From the NCBI GenBank assembly GCA_959596495.1, contig CAUFXK010000002.1:1-57368 (forward strand): 57,368 nt of DNA. Direction: 5' to 3'. Position numbers and translations under genes: made by a program. The notes below the pieces were generated by a model, which saw only the letters and a list, made by a program, of their open reading frames with translations, did no database searches and was not told the origin of the DNA. This document shows positions 23,294 to 32,327 of the stretch, one piece after another (position 1 is the stretch's first letter; each line of letters begins with the position of its first letter). The DNA comes from an uncultured Collinsella sp. Lineage in GTDB: Bacteria > Actinomycetota > Coriobacteriia > Coriobacteriales > Coriobacteriaceae.

Positions 23294-23443
23294 AAACAAA
23301 GACCTCCTGTTGAGAGCGGTGACGCGGCGGATCCGCGACCCTTAACTACTGAGAGTAGTATAGCTGCCGATGCTGATGTGTTCGGCGGGAGACGGAACGC
23401 TTTGCGAGATTAAGGCCGAAGGGTCGGAGCTTTCCGCCCACAT

Positions 23444-23489
23444 TCAAAAAGCGTGCCCACCGTCCTTGGGTGGGACGGCGGGCACGCTT
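23444..23489 (-). terminator. terminator of the GH31 gene
   Basis: AAGCGTGCCC (23449-23458) pairs with GGGCACGCTT (23480-23489), and the inner CCGTCC pairs with GGACGG. On the minus strand TTTTTG follows. Confidence 0.85.
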
Positions 23490-23507
23490 GCTTAGCTGTT
23501 GCTGGGG

Positions 23508-26500
23508 CTACTTAGCCTTGCTGCGACGATGGAAGAAAGCGCCGATCGCGGCGATGATGGCGCCAAGACCACCGACGGTCGCGGCGGTCGCCGCCGTCTG
23601 GTCTCCGGTATTGGGAATCGCCGAACCGTTCTTCTTGCTGCCCTGGGCCTTGTCGCCTGCGGGCTTGCCCGCCTGGTTGCCGCCGTTCGAGCCATTGCCG
23701 GAACCCTGGTTGCCCGAGCCGCCCTGATTGCCGGAATCGGCATCCTTGAGGCTCTCAATAGCCAGCTTGAGCTGGTCATAGGCCGCCTGGAGCTGGGTGT
23801 CGGAAGCATTCTCATCACCCAAGACGTCCTCGGCGTAGGTAATGGCATCCGTCAGGGCCTTGACAGACTCGGCCGTCTTGCCCCTGGTGTCAGTCTCCTT
23901 CGCCTGCTTGACCAGGGCCTTGAGCTGCTTCTTAGTCGGATTCTCGACCGGGGCCACCGGGGTCTTCTCGAGCGCGCCGCGGGCGCTCTCGAGCGCCCTG
24001 AGCGCCTGGTCGACCTCGTCCTGCGTGGCGTTCTCGTCGCTCAAGATGGCGCGGGCGCTCGCCAGGGCGTTCTCGAGCGCCGTCCAGGAGGCCTCGGTGT
24101 AGTCACCGGCCTTGAGGTCGCCGGCAGCAACCTCGGCATCAACCTTTTCGATCGCGGTAGCGAGATCATCCTTCGCCACCGGATCGGGAACGGCCGTACC
24201 GTAGAACTTGAGCTCCGCCACGCTGCAGTAGGCATCGACGTCGCCACCGCCGGCGTGAATCACCTTGACGGTCACGTAGCGACCGCGCGCGGCGCCAAAG
24301 CTCATCTGTTTCCAGTCGCCACGGTCGGTGAGTACGTGGCCGTCGTTGTCGAAGGCAAACGTACCCATCGACACGGCGGTGCCCATCTCATAACCGTCGG
24401 CAGTGTCGGAGACCAGTATCTCGGCCTCGAAGATATCGCCGTTAGTGCCGCCGTCCTGGCGCGGCAGGAATGTAACGTCGGTGAGATCGTAGTCGCGGCC
24501 CAGGTCGACACTCAGATACTGGGGCATACCGGTCCCATGGGCCCAGTCGCTGTGCCAAAGCGTCCGCTCGTCGCCGTCGAGAGCGTTGACGGCGTTGCTG
24601 CCCTCGTAGTCGGCCTCACTCGAGAAGCCGGCCACCTTGACGTTCTTGCGGTTCTCGGGCGTGTTGATAAGAATCTTCTCATCGACAGGGCGCATCTTGA
24701 GGCCGTCGATTGCCTTCTCGATCTTGGCTGTGGCGTCTGCGACATCCTTCTTGCTATAGCTGCCTTGGCCGCCGTCGAGGAGCTTCTGAGCCGCCTCGAC
24801 CGCAGCGGTGAGAGCCTTATAGGAATCCTTAGTGTAGACGGACTCGCTGTAGCCCGCGGCCTTGGAAAGCGCTGCCACGAGCGCAGAGGTATCGACACCA
24901 GCCTTGACCTCGACCTCATAGGATGCGGTCTTGGAGGGGTCGAGTACCGACGCCACCGTGATCTTTGCCTTGCCGGCCTTGTTGGCACGCAGGTAGTAGC
25001 TCACGCTATCGCCAGCCTGAACAGCGGAGACGCTTACCACAGAGGGGTCGGAGCTCTCGACCGTCACATAGGGGTAGCCGGCGCTCTCAGGCGTGGCCTT
25101 GGCGTCGACGAGCGTAACGTCGCCTTCAAAGAACTCGGTCTGGTTCTTGCCTAGCTCGACACCCTCGATGGCCTCGACACCCTGCGTGTAGTTGAAGTTG
25201 ACCTCACGCAGTGTGAGCATCTGGTCACCCGATGCCTCAAGCGGCGTGACCTCGACCTTGGTCGCCTTCTTGCCCTTGTTCTCGGCAGAGAGGCCAAAGG
25301 CGTAGCGAGCCCGGAAGGAATCGTACTCCCCGCCCGCGAACTCTTGGGTCGAGCCATCCTCGAACGTCACGACAGCCTTGATCTTCTGCACGGTTCCGTT
25401 GCCACCGTTGCGGTTAACGACCTCGACACTATCGAGTTTCGACGGCGTCTTAAATGCGAATGTCATCGTGGTGGGAAGCTTCACGTAACTCGGAAGCTTA
25501 CCCTCGCTGTCCCAGTTGCCGCTCCAGTTCCATAGGAACTCAAAGCCGTTGTCGCCCTCGTTATTATCGAACAGCGCGTTATAGCTCTTCTGCTGGATAA
25601 GTTTCTCGACGTTGGTCCCGTCGTCGGTCGTGAGCTCATCGTTGGTCATCGTGATGTTGAAGGCATCCTGACCGTACTCGGCGACCGTTGGCTGAGGAAC
25701 ATCCGGCATCGTCACCGTGCCGTCGCTCGCAAACTCAAGCGCGTCGCATGCCGGACCGATGAGCCAAGATGTCGAGGGCAGTTCGACCTTGCCGGCGGTC
25801 TTGGCCTTGAGCTTGAAACTCGCCACCGCGCCGGTACCGTTGTAGAGCTTGCCATCGCCGCGGTTGGCAAAGGCGAGATTGATAGTCTGCGTTCTGTCCG
25901 CGAACTGGACCTTCTCGCGAGACAGGTTCTCCATGCCGGCAGTCGAGCCGTCCTGCGCGATGCTCTCGGACACAAACTCGAACTGGTCGCTCTTGAAGTT
26001 GACGAGAGCGCCCAGGGCGTTGACGTTCTTAGCGTCGGCCGCATAGACATCAACGGTGATCTCATCACCGGCCTCGACCTCGGTCTTGCTCGGAATCACC
26101 GCGAGCGAACCTGCGACCTTGCCCTTTTGTTTAGTGCCGCCGTCAAGACCCGCCATGGTGAACGAGTAATCGTACACGTCGTAAACGCCGTTATCGTTGA
26201 GGTCGGCGAAGTGGTCGCGGATCTGCGAACCGAACGTCGGGGTATCGGGCTCGCGATTCTCGAGGCCCAGATAGTTCTTCATGTTGGAGTAGTCTCCGTC
26301 GGAGATCGTGGCCTTGTTGAGGTTGGAGCCCACGGCGAAGCCATCCGTGCCGTCGGTCTTGTAGATGGCAATCTCGGACGCGGAGAAGAAATTGCCGACC
26401 GAGGCGAGCGGTGTCATGCGCACGTAACGGGCGGCCACGGTGCCGTCAAACGCTACCGTCTTACAATCAGCGGAACGTGCCCAATCGACCTCCTGGCTCG

Positions 26501-29500
26501 TCCAGTGGACGCCATCGAGACTCGTCTCAACACGCATCTTGGTCACAGTGCCGTTGCCGGCGTCATCGCGCGGATAGTACTCGAGCTTATCGAGCTTGTA
26601 AGCGCGTCCATAGTCAACGGTAAGCGCCTTGCCTAGATCGTTGCCACCGGAGTGGAAACCGCCGTCGCCCGACTGGAACTCATGGTCGAAGGCAAGCTCG
26701 GCCTTATGGCTGCCGTAAAGTGAGCCCTCCCAGGTGATTTCCTCGGCGTCGGGGACGTTCCGCCACGGATCGAGTGCGGAGTTCGCCTCGAGCACATCGC
26801 TCCAGGCGGAGTAACCCTCGGCGTTGCGTGAACGAATCTGGTAGGTGTGCTTGCTATTGTAGGCGAGGTCGGTGTGCGTGAACTCGGCCGCATCACCCAC
26901 GGCAAACACAGTGCCGTCGACCTTAAGGTCGTAGGAGGTAGCACCATCGACCTTTCCCCAGGTGAGCTTGATGCTCGTTGGGGTCGTGACGTCCTCGGGG
27001 GCAGCAAGGTTCGTGGGTGCGGAGAGGTTCTCGTTGAGGCGATCGGCTGTGAGCGTGGCGTCGGCGTTCACGAAACCGCCCAGCTCAAGCGTCTGCGCCG
27101 CTGCAGCAACATCGGTCTTCGCGAACTTGACGTAGACCTTGGGGTTCGTGGTGATCTTGGTGTTGTTGAAGCTCTCGCCCTGCTCGGCCTCGGTGCCGTC
27201 CGCATCGCTGCCGTAGTGGTTGAGGTTGGGGGTCTCGCTGTAGAAGTAGACCGCCTGGCCGGCCTCGGGGGTCGCGGCGTCAAAGGCCTCCTGCGAGTCG
27301 ACCTCAACCACGTTGAGTGCGGATCCGCCGTTCTTGGCGACAACGCTCGTGGGCTTGGCGGACACATTGGCCACGAAGGTCGTGGTGCGGTTGGAGTCGT
27401 AGCCGTTGTAGCCGCCCTGCGAGGCCTCGGCGGTAAAGGTCGCGGTGCCGCCTGCGGCCTTGGAGCTGTAGACGGTGCTCACATGCTCACCGTAGGAGAT
27501 ATTGTCGACCGTGCCGTAGGAATCGTCCTCAGTCGTGTTGTTTTCGATGGAGGAGCCGTCGTCCTCGTACTGCGTAAAGGTGCCGTCGCCCTCGGTGGCG
27601 AAGAACTCGACGATACGCTGACTGCGGTCGGTACCCTTGGTGTTGGTGTCGCTCACTGCCTCGGGGTTGTTGTTCTCGGCGTACATCGGCACGATAGCGT
27701 TGGCCTTCACAAACAGCGGCAGCTTCCAAAGCGGAGCCTCGTAGTTGTTGAGAACCTGGCCGCCGCGATACTGCTTACCCGAGAAGTAGTCGATCCAGAT
27801 GGTGGGATTCTCGTCGGTGCCGTAGTTGGGGAGGTAGATCCCATTGCGAATGTCGTTGCCGTTCTCATCTGCCTGGGTATCCTGATACACCGGTGCCACT
27901 AGGAAGTTCTCACCGAACATATACTGGTACTGTGTCGAAGTGCTTGCGGCGTACTCGGAGTTGTCAGAAAGCAGCATGGCGCGGATCATGGGCAGGCCGG
28001 CATCGCCGTTACCCGTGTCGATGTTGGCCGCCGAGGCCGCGCTCGTGTAGATATAGGGCATGAGCTGCGCCTTGAGCTTGAGGTAGAAGCGCGAGATGCC
28101 TGTGTAGGGATCGCCGTGCGTCATGGGCGATTTACGGTAGGTGCCCCAACCGTCCATGTCAAGCATAGAGGGCGTGAACGTCTTCCACTGGTAGTCACGC
28201 GCAGAGATGATGGGGTCGCCGCCAAAGATGCCATCCATGTCGGAGCCGATGTTGGGGTTGCCCGAAAGACTCTGACCGATATACGTGGGGATATGGAAGC
28301 GAATGTACTCCCAGTTACCGCCATACTGGTCTCCGGTCCAAATGCCACCAAAGCGCTGCGTGCCGGCCCAACCATCGAGCGTGATGATGTTGGGGCGCTT
28401 GTTAGCGCCGGTCGTCACCGTGTCATAAGCTGTCTTGATGCCATTGAGACCAAAGGAGTAGCCAGATCCAACCCAGGCAACGTCGGTCTTAAGGGTAGTG
28501 ATGCCTCCCGTCTTGACCTCGGCGTCGAAGTCGCGAAGCAGATGCCACGGGGTCTCAGGGTTGCTGTCGGGCTCAAGGTTGGACTGGGTCCACAAGCCCG
28601 TGCTCACACCCTTGGAGTTGGCATACTCGGTGAACTTCTTAAGGTTGTCGACATTGGCACGCACAGCGTTAAGGCGGTCGGCCGAGCTCGCTCCGTCGGA
28701 GTTGACGCCGCCGGTCTTGTAGTAACCGTTCTGGCCATAGCCGGCGCCGTAGCCGTCGTTCGGCAGGAACCAGCCGAGTGGCATGTCGTTGTCCTCGTAG
28801 TCATCGATAACCTGCCGAGCAGAGAACTGGCGGTCGAAATCGGTCGCTTTCATGTTCTCGGTATCAACCGTAGGGCCCTCACCGTTGAGCGTCTCGGCCG
28901 CAAGTGTGCCGTCGAGCTTGTAGCCCGTCGACATGCCAGACTCGTACTTAACGTCGCCCTTCTCGCTCGAGGACTTGCTGCCCTTGGTCTCCCACTTCTT
29001 TTGACCCGAGGTCGTTGACCAGCCATCACGGTTATAGGCATTAAGATGACCAAGGTAGAACCCGTACTCGGGCAGCAGTACCGGGTTACCGGTCACCTTG
29101 TAGTAGTCCTGCAGCATCTCGGTTGCCACGTTCGAAGCGCCCTCGTTGGTCGCCACGAAGTAGTAGGCATCAAACTCATTCTCGCTGTGCAAAGTCGTGA
29201 CCGTCGATGAGTCCGTGGAACCGAAGTCGTAGGAACCCTCTGCAAACGTGTTTCGGAGCACGCCGTAGCCGTCACTCGTCCAATAAAACGGGTTGGGCGA
29301 GGCAACGCCGCCATCGGTCCAGTTGTTCGTGTTGGAGATGGCGATCGTCTGGTTGGTGTGCAGGAAGCGTCCGTTCTGGGTGCCGCCGCCAAAGAAGTTC
29401 TCGGACTTCTCCTTGGCGAGCGTCTGGACGGTACCCTTCTTATCAAGGTCGAGGGACGCGGACTCGGAAACCACGACACGGTCGCCTGACTTGATACTCA

Positions 29501-29921
29501 TCTTGCCAGTCGCCTTGTCCAGGATCACGGTCGCCTTTCCGCCGGTGATCTCGATAGTGTCGCCCTTGTCGGCAACCGTCGCACTCGGCTTGCTGTAGGT
29601 GTCCGAGGTATCGGGCTGAGCCTGGATTTTAGCCGTGTGGGACTTACTGCGCGGTGTGGCGTAATCGGAAAACTCACCCTTGGGGTCGACGTTATAACGG
29701 AAAATACCGTCCTCGAGGAACGTAATACGGCCCTTGATGCCGTCAGCGAAATCGATGTCGACGACATTCGAGGCAGACTGGGACACGGTCGCTGAGTCGA
29801 CGCCCTTGAGTGGCGTGGCAATCGCCTGCTGGGGATTGGCAAACACGAGCGTCGCTGCAGTGGCAACGAGGACCGCGCTTCCCTTCACCCACCGTTTCGT
29901 AAAAATGGAATTCCTGCGCAC
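23508..29921 (-). CDS. giant cell-wall-sorted GH31 glycosidase with CBM, cohesin, dockerin-like and FIVAR modules
   Basis: 2,137 residues from GTG 29921, set by AAAGGAGA upstream. Signal peptide 1-37; N-terminal beta domain and GH31 barrel to about 690, with the likely nucleophile Asp480 (LKTDVAWVG) and acid/base Asp531 (IWTGDQYGG), 51 residues apart. Then a beta domain, FN3 (about 964-1045), an F5/8-type CBM (1046-1187), a dockerin-like EF-hand (DLNDNGVYDVYDY, about 1240), a cohesin-like domain (about 1272-1408), another beta domain, an Ig-like domain (about 1580-1672), FIVAR, a second CBM (about 1744-1911), two more FIVAR repeats, a Gly/Asn linker, IPNTGD, a membrane helix and a basic tail. 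The barrel motifs recall GH31 alpha-N-acetylgalactosaminidases acting on mucin-type O-glycans; that specificity is inferred. Confidence 0.88.
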   Translation of the reverse strand: MRRNSIFTKRWVKGSAVLVATAATLVFANPQQAIATPLKGVDSATVSQSASNVVDIDFADGIKGRITFLEDGIFRYNVDPKGEFSDYATPRSKSHTAKIQAQPDTSDTYSKPSATVADKGDTIEITGGKATVILDKATGKMSIKSGDRVVVSESASLDLDKKGTVQTLAKEKSENFFGGGTQNGRFLHTNQTIAISNTNNWTDGGVASPNPFYWTSDGYGVLRNTFAEGSYDFGSTDSSTVTTLHSENEFDAYYFVATNEGASNVATEMLQDYYKVTGNPVLLPEYGFYLGHLNAYNRDGWSTTSGQKKWETKGSKSSSEKGDVKYESGMSTGYKLDGTLAAETLNGEGPTVDTENMKATDFDRQFSARQVIDDYEDNDMPLGWFLPNDGYGAGYGQNGYYKTGGVNSDGASSADRLNAVRANVDNLKKFTEYANSKGVSTGLWTQSNLEPDSNPETPWHLLRDFDAEVKTGGITTLKTDVAWVGSGYSFGLNGIKTAYDTVTTGANKRPNIITLDGWAGTQRFGGIWTGDQYGGNWEYIRFHIPTYIGQSLSGNPNIGSDMDGIFGGDPIISARDYQWKTFTPSMLDMDGWGTYRKSPMTHGDPYTGISRFYLKLKAQLMPYIYTSAASAANIDTGNGDAGLPMIRAMLLSDNSEYAASTSTQYQYMFGENFLVAPVYQDTQADENGNDIRNGIYLPNYGTDENPTIWIDYFSGKQYRGGQVLNNYEAPLWKLPLFVKANAIVPMYAENNNPEAVSDTNTKGTDRSQRIVEFFATEGDGTFTQYEDDGSSIENNTTEDDSYGTVDNISYGEHVSTVYSSKAAGGTATFTAEASQGGYNGYDSNRTTTFVANVSAKPTSVVAKNGGSALNVVEVDSQEAFDAATPEAGQAVYFYSETPNLNHYGSDADGTEAEQGESFNNTKITTNPKVYVKFAKTDVAAAAQTLELGGFVNADATLTADRLNENLSAPTNLAAPEDVTTPTSIKLTWGKVDGATSYDLKVDGTVFAVGDAAEFTHTDLAYNSKHTYQIRSRNAEGYSAWSDVLEANSALDPWRNVPDAEEITWEGSLYGSHKAELAFDHEFQSGDGGFHSGGNDLGKALTVDYGRAYKLDKLEYYPRDDAGNGTVTKMRVETSLDGVHWTSQEVDWARSADCKTVAFDGTVAARYVRMTPLASVGNFFSASEIAIYKTDGTDGFAVGSNLNKATISDGDYSNMKNYLGLENREPDTPTFGSQIRDHFADLNDNGVYDVYDYSFTMAGLDGGTKQKGKVAGSLAVIPSKTEVEAGDEITVDVYAADAKNVNALGALVNFKSDQFEFVSESIAQDGSTAGMENLSREKVQFADRTQTINLAFANRGDGKLYNGTGAVASFKLKAKTAGKVELPSTSWLIGPACDALEFASDGTVTMPDVPQPTVAEYGQDAFNITMTNDELTTDDGTNVEKLIQQKSYNALFDNNEGDNGFEFLWNWSGNWDSEGKLPSYVKLPTTMTFAFKTPSKLDSVEVVNRNGGNGTVQKIKAVVTFEDGSTQEFAGGEYDSFRARYAFGLSAENKGKKATKVEVTPLEASGDQMLTLREVNFNYTQGVEAIEGVELGKNQTEFFEGDVTLVDAKATPESAGYPYVTVESSDPSVVSVSAVQAGDSVSYYLRANKAGKAKITVASVLDPSKTASYEVEVKAGVDTSALVAALSKAAGYSESVYTKDSYKALTAAVEAAQKLLDGGQGSYSKKDVADATAKIEKAIDGLKMRPVDEKILINTPENRKNVKVAGFSSEADYEGSNAVNALDGDERTLWHSDWAHGTGMPQYLSVDLGRDYDLTDVTFLPRQDGGTNGDIFEAEILVSDTADGYEMGTAVSMGTFAFDNDGHVLTDRGDWKQMSFGAARGRYVTVKVIHAGGGDVDAYCSVAELKFYGTAVPDPVAKDDLATAIEKVDAEVAAGDLKAGDYTEASWTALENALASARAILSDENATQDEVDQALRALESARGALEKTPVAPVENPTKKQLKALVKQAKETDTRGKTAESVKALTDAITYAEDVLGDENASDTQLQAAYDQLKLAIESLKDADSGNQGGSGNQGSGNGSNGGNQAGKPAGDKAQGSKKNGSAIPNTGDQTAATAATVGGLGAIIAAIGAFFHRRSKAK

Positions 29922-30431
29922 CTGGTCTCCTTTCTTCCGAGATGCTGAGGTGCCGAGGACGCCCCCCGGCAGCATGGGAAAACGTATCAAACGGGGATGT
30001 TCGGTACATTCCGCACAATGGGGCCACCCGTTACCAAGGGGCCAACTGGTAGTAACCAGATAGCCACCTACTAGGTCATATCAATATATGGGAGCACTTG
30101 CGCAACCAAGTTCGGAAGTCCACCAGCGGCAGTAAAATGAGCGTCAACGGCAAGGTGGGCTTAATAAGCCATACCAATTGGTTCTTCAGTCAAATACCAA
30201 TCTAGTAAAAATGTACTGTTTATCTGGTATTACACAGACCATACCTTTCCCTCGGGAACTGGGCTTCGCGAAGTTTCCCGAGGGAAAGGCTCAGCCGCCA
30301 CCCTGCGACCTACCGGGGATTGCCATGACGTACGTTGGCTGATTTGGTTTGGAATGAGATGCTGACGGTAGTCAATGGGCGCAACTGTCCCGGGTGCATT
30401 TCAAGATGCACCTAAATGTCTGCCTTTATCC
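29922..30431. other. 510-nt gap between the GH31 and MarR genes
   Basis: No gene seen. It holds the GH31 promoter region, an inverted repeat around TTACCA/TGGTAA near 30029-30055, the family T hairpin at 30244-30289 and a small GGTGCAT/ATGCACC hairpin (30393-30412) next to AACTGTCCC, 20 nt from the MarR stop. Confidence 0.5.
30244..30289. repeat. family T hairpin, copy T1
   Basis: A perfect 15-bp stem, CCTTTCCCTCGGGAA (30244-30258) with its complement at 30275-30289, closes a 16-nt loop CTGGGCTTCGCGAAGT. The same 16 bases, reverse-complemented, form the loop of the hairpin at 35488-35531, whose stem differs. Confidence 0.8.
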
Positions 30432-30908
30432 TTATAGATTGTCCAGGTAGTCGTCGGCATCATAGGTAAGGCTATAGGCTTTATTCAGAATGCGCACGAG
30501 CTCCTGGGCATCGTGCTCGCCGAGCGCTGAGAGTTGTTTCGAGAGCGATGCCACACTCTCGGCTTTTTTTTTCGCCGCGAAATCACGGCCTTCCTCGGTG
30601 ATGCTCACCAGCACACGCCGACGATCGTTTGGATCGGTCCTGCGCTGAACGTAACCCTTGCTCTCGAGTGAATCCAAGATATGCGACATGCGCGCACGGG
30701 AGAATTTCAGCTTCTTGGCAATCTCGGAGGGAATGACGTCACCGTCAATACCCGATAGATACTGTAAAACCGGTGCCTCGCCCACACTGGCGCCGCCGGC
30801 AGCACTCAAGGATCCCTTGGCAAGGGAACGTGAGTACACGATCAGTTTTCGAGCGACGTCATCGTAATCCACTGGGGATATTGTCCTTTGCAACTCTAGA
30901 AGGGCCAT
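30432..30908 (-). CDS. MarR-family transcriptional regulator
   Basis: 158 residues. A winged helix-turn-helix lies at about 60-110: VIPSEIAKKLKFSRARMSHILDSL, then the wing VQRRTDPNDRRRVLVSITEEG. Flanking helices form the dimer interface. MarR proteins usually repress by binding palindromes and are released by small ligands or oxidation. It could control the GH31 gene 500 nt downstream on the same strand, but no operator proves this. The ribosome-binding site is weak. Confidence 0.85.
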   Translation of the reverse strand: MALLELQRTISPVDYDDVARKLIVYSRSLAKGSLSAAGGASVGEAPVLQYLSGIDGDVIPSEIAKKLKFSRARMSHILDSLESKGYVQRRTDPNDRRRVLVSITEEGRDFAAKKKAESVASLSKQLSALGEHDAQELVRILNKAYSLTYDADDYLDNL

Positions 30909-30977
30909 AAAACCGTCATTTGCCGTACATTAGTTAACATTCGCAACAATTATTTATGATACCCCCAACGCGGAAGT

Positions 30978-31304
30978 CTATTGCTCGTCCTTCTTGCGTC
31001 GCATAAGCTCCTCAACGTCGATACCCGCGGCCTCGAGCATGCGCTCGACATTCTTTTTGGCGTTGGTCGTGCCAACCTTAAGCACGATCGAAAGCGGAGT
31101 GCCCACCACTAGGCACACGATGCCCACGGGGACACCCCAGCCGGGGCCTCCCTGCATACCCCACATCCCCATCAAAAAGCCAATCGCCACGAGCGAATAG
31201 CCCAGGCGCAGCCAAACGTTGAGCCGCTGAATAGCATCGGTCTGCATCTTTGCCTCGCGGATCAAGTCGTCGCGCGAAAGGTCGTGTCCATGTTTCTCGT
31301 GCAT
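30978..31304 (-). CDS. small two-helix membrane protein
   Basis: 108 residues from ATG 31304, which has GAGGAGG upstream. The N terminus is His-rich (MHEKHGHDLSRDD). Two hydrophobic helices follow (about 28-45 and 53-72; LGYSLVAIGFLMGMWGM and GVPVGIVCLVVGTPLSIVL), then a charged helix, AKKNVERMLEAAGIDVEEL. I do not recognise a family. It is 69 nt upstream of the MarR gene on the same strand, so the two may be cotranscribed. Confidence 0.6.
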   Translation of the reverse strand: MHEKHGHDLSRDDLIREAKMQTDAIQRLNVWLRLGYSLVAIGFLMGMWGMQGGPGWGVPVGIVCLVVGTPLSIVLKVGTTNAKKNVERMLEAAGIDVEELMRRKKDEQ

Positions 31305-31447
31305 ATGGTCCTCCTCGTGCAAAGCGTGCATTATGCGCAAGTGCATCGTTTATCGAATACGTCATCTTTCAAGAGCAATATAGCGGGTGTCGTATAGGCG
31401 ATGGAGGTCGCTGGCCATATTGCCCTTGAAGGGCGGCGTAAAATCAG

Positions 31448-31477
31448 AAGGCCGTGCGGTTGAGGCCGCACGGCCTT
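31448..31477 (-). terminator. PTS operon terminator
   Basis: A perfect 12-bp stem, AAGGCCGTGCGG (31448-31459) with CCGCACGGCCTT (31466-31477). On the minus strand it follows the IID stop by about 20 nt and is trailed by TTCTGATTTT. Confidence 0.75.
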
Positions 31478-31499
31478 ACAGGGGGTCAAAGGATGATGA

Positions 31500-32327
31500 C
31501 TAGTAGCTCAGCGCCGGGTCGAAGAAACCAATAACAACGCCCACGAATGCGATCACAACGAGGATCAGCATCATGACTATGGGGTTGACCTTCTTCTTGG
31601 TCATCATGTACCAGCAGAAGATGATGAAGATCATCGGCAGCAGGTGCGGATAGATGCCGTCGAGCGTGTCCTGGAACTTACCGCCGCCGGGCAGCACCAG
31701 GTTGGGGCTGCAGGTGATGGAGACCCAAGTTGCGCCCACGGCACCGATGACCATGGTACCGACCATCACGATGGAATCGCGAAGAGCCTTTGCCTTGGGT
31801 CCGACCAGTGCCTCGACCGCCTTGCCGCCGAGCTCATAGCCTTGGTTGTAGGCAAAGCGCATGCCAAGGAACATGAGCAGGTTCCACACGACAATATAGA
31901 AGATGGCACCGAGCGGAGAGCCGCCGGTCGAGAGACCGAGGGCGATACCGAGCAGGATCGGGATCAGGGTACCGACGATCAGCGAGTCGCCAAGGCCGGC
32001 GAGCGGGCCCATGAGGCCGGCGCGGATGCCGTTGATGGCGTCGTCGTCGATGGCCTCGCCGTTTGCGCGAGCCTCCTCGAGGCCGGCGGTGACGCCGACA
32101 ATCATGGTGCCGATCTGCGGCTCGGTGTTGAAGAACGCGGAGTAGGTCTGGAGGGCCTGCTTCTGCTCCTCGGGCGTGTCGTAGAGCTCCTCGACGATCG
32201 GAAGCATGGCGCACAGGTAACCGAAGGTCTGCATGTGCTCCTGCGAGAAGCAAGTCAGGTTGCCATAGGACCAGTTGCGGAACGACTTGGCAAGCGTTTT
32301 CTTAGAGAGCTTTTTCTTCTCTGCCAT
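31500..32327 (-). CDS. PTS mannose/fructose/sorbose-family IID
   Basis: 275-residue membrane component that, with IIC, forms the sugar channel. Family motifs are NWSYGNLTCFSQEHMQTFGY, ALQTYSAFFNTEPQIGTMIVG and GLMGPLAGLGDSLIVGTLIPI, with hydrophobic helices in the C-terminal half. Its ATG overlaps the IIC stop by one base (TAATG). Last gene of the four-gene PTS operon. Confidence 0.93.
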   Translation of the reverse strand: MAEKKKLSKKTLAKSFRNWSYGNLTCFSQEHMQTFGYLCAMLPIVEELYDTPEEQKQALQTYSAFFNTEPQIGTMIVGVTAGLEEARANGEAIDDDAINGIRAGLMGPLAGLGDSLIVGTLIPILLGIALGLSTGGSPLGAIFYIVVWNLLMFLGMRFAYNQGYELGGKAVEALVGPKAKALRDSIVMVGTMVIGAVGATWVSITCSPNLVLPGGGKFQDTLDGIYPHLLPMIFIIFCWYMMTKKKVNPIVMMLILVVIAFVGVVIGFFDPALSY

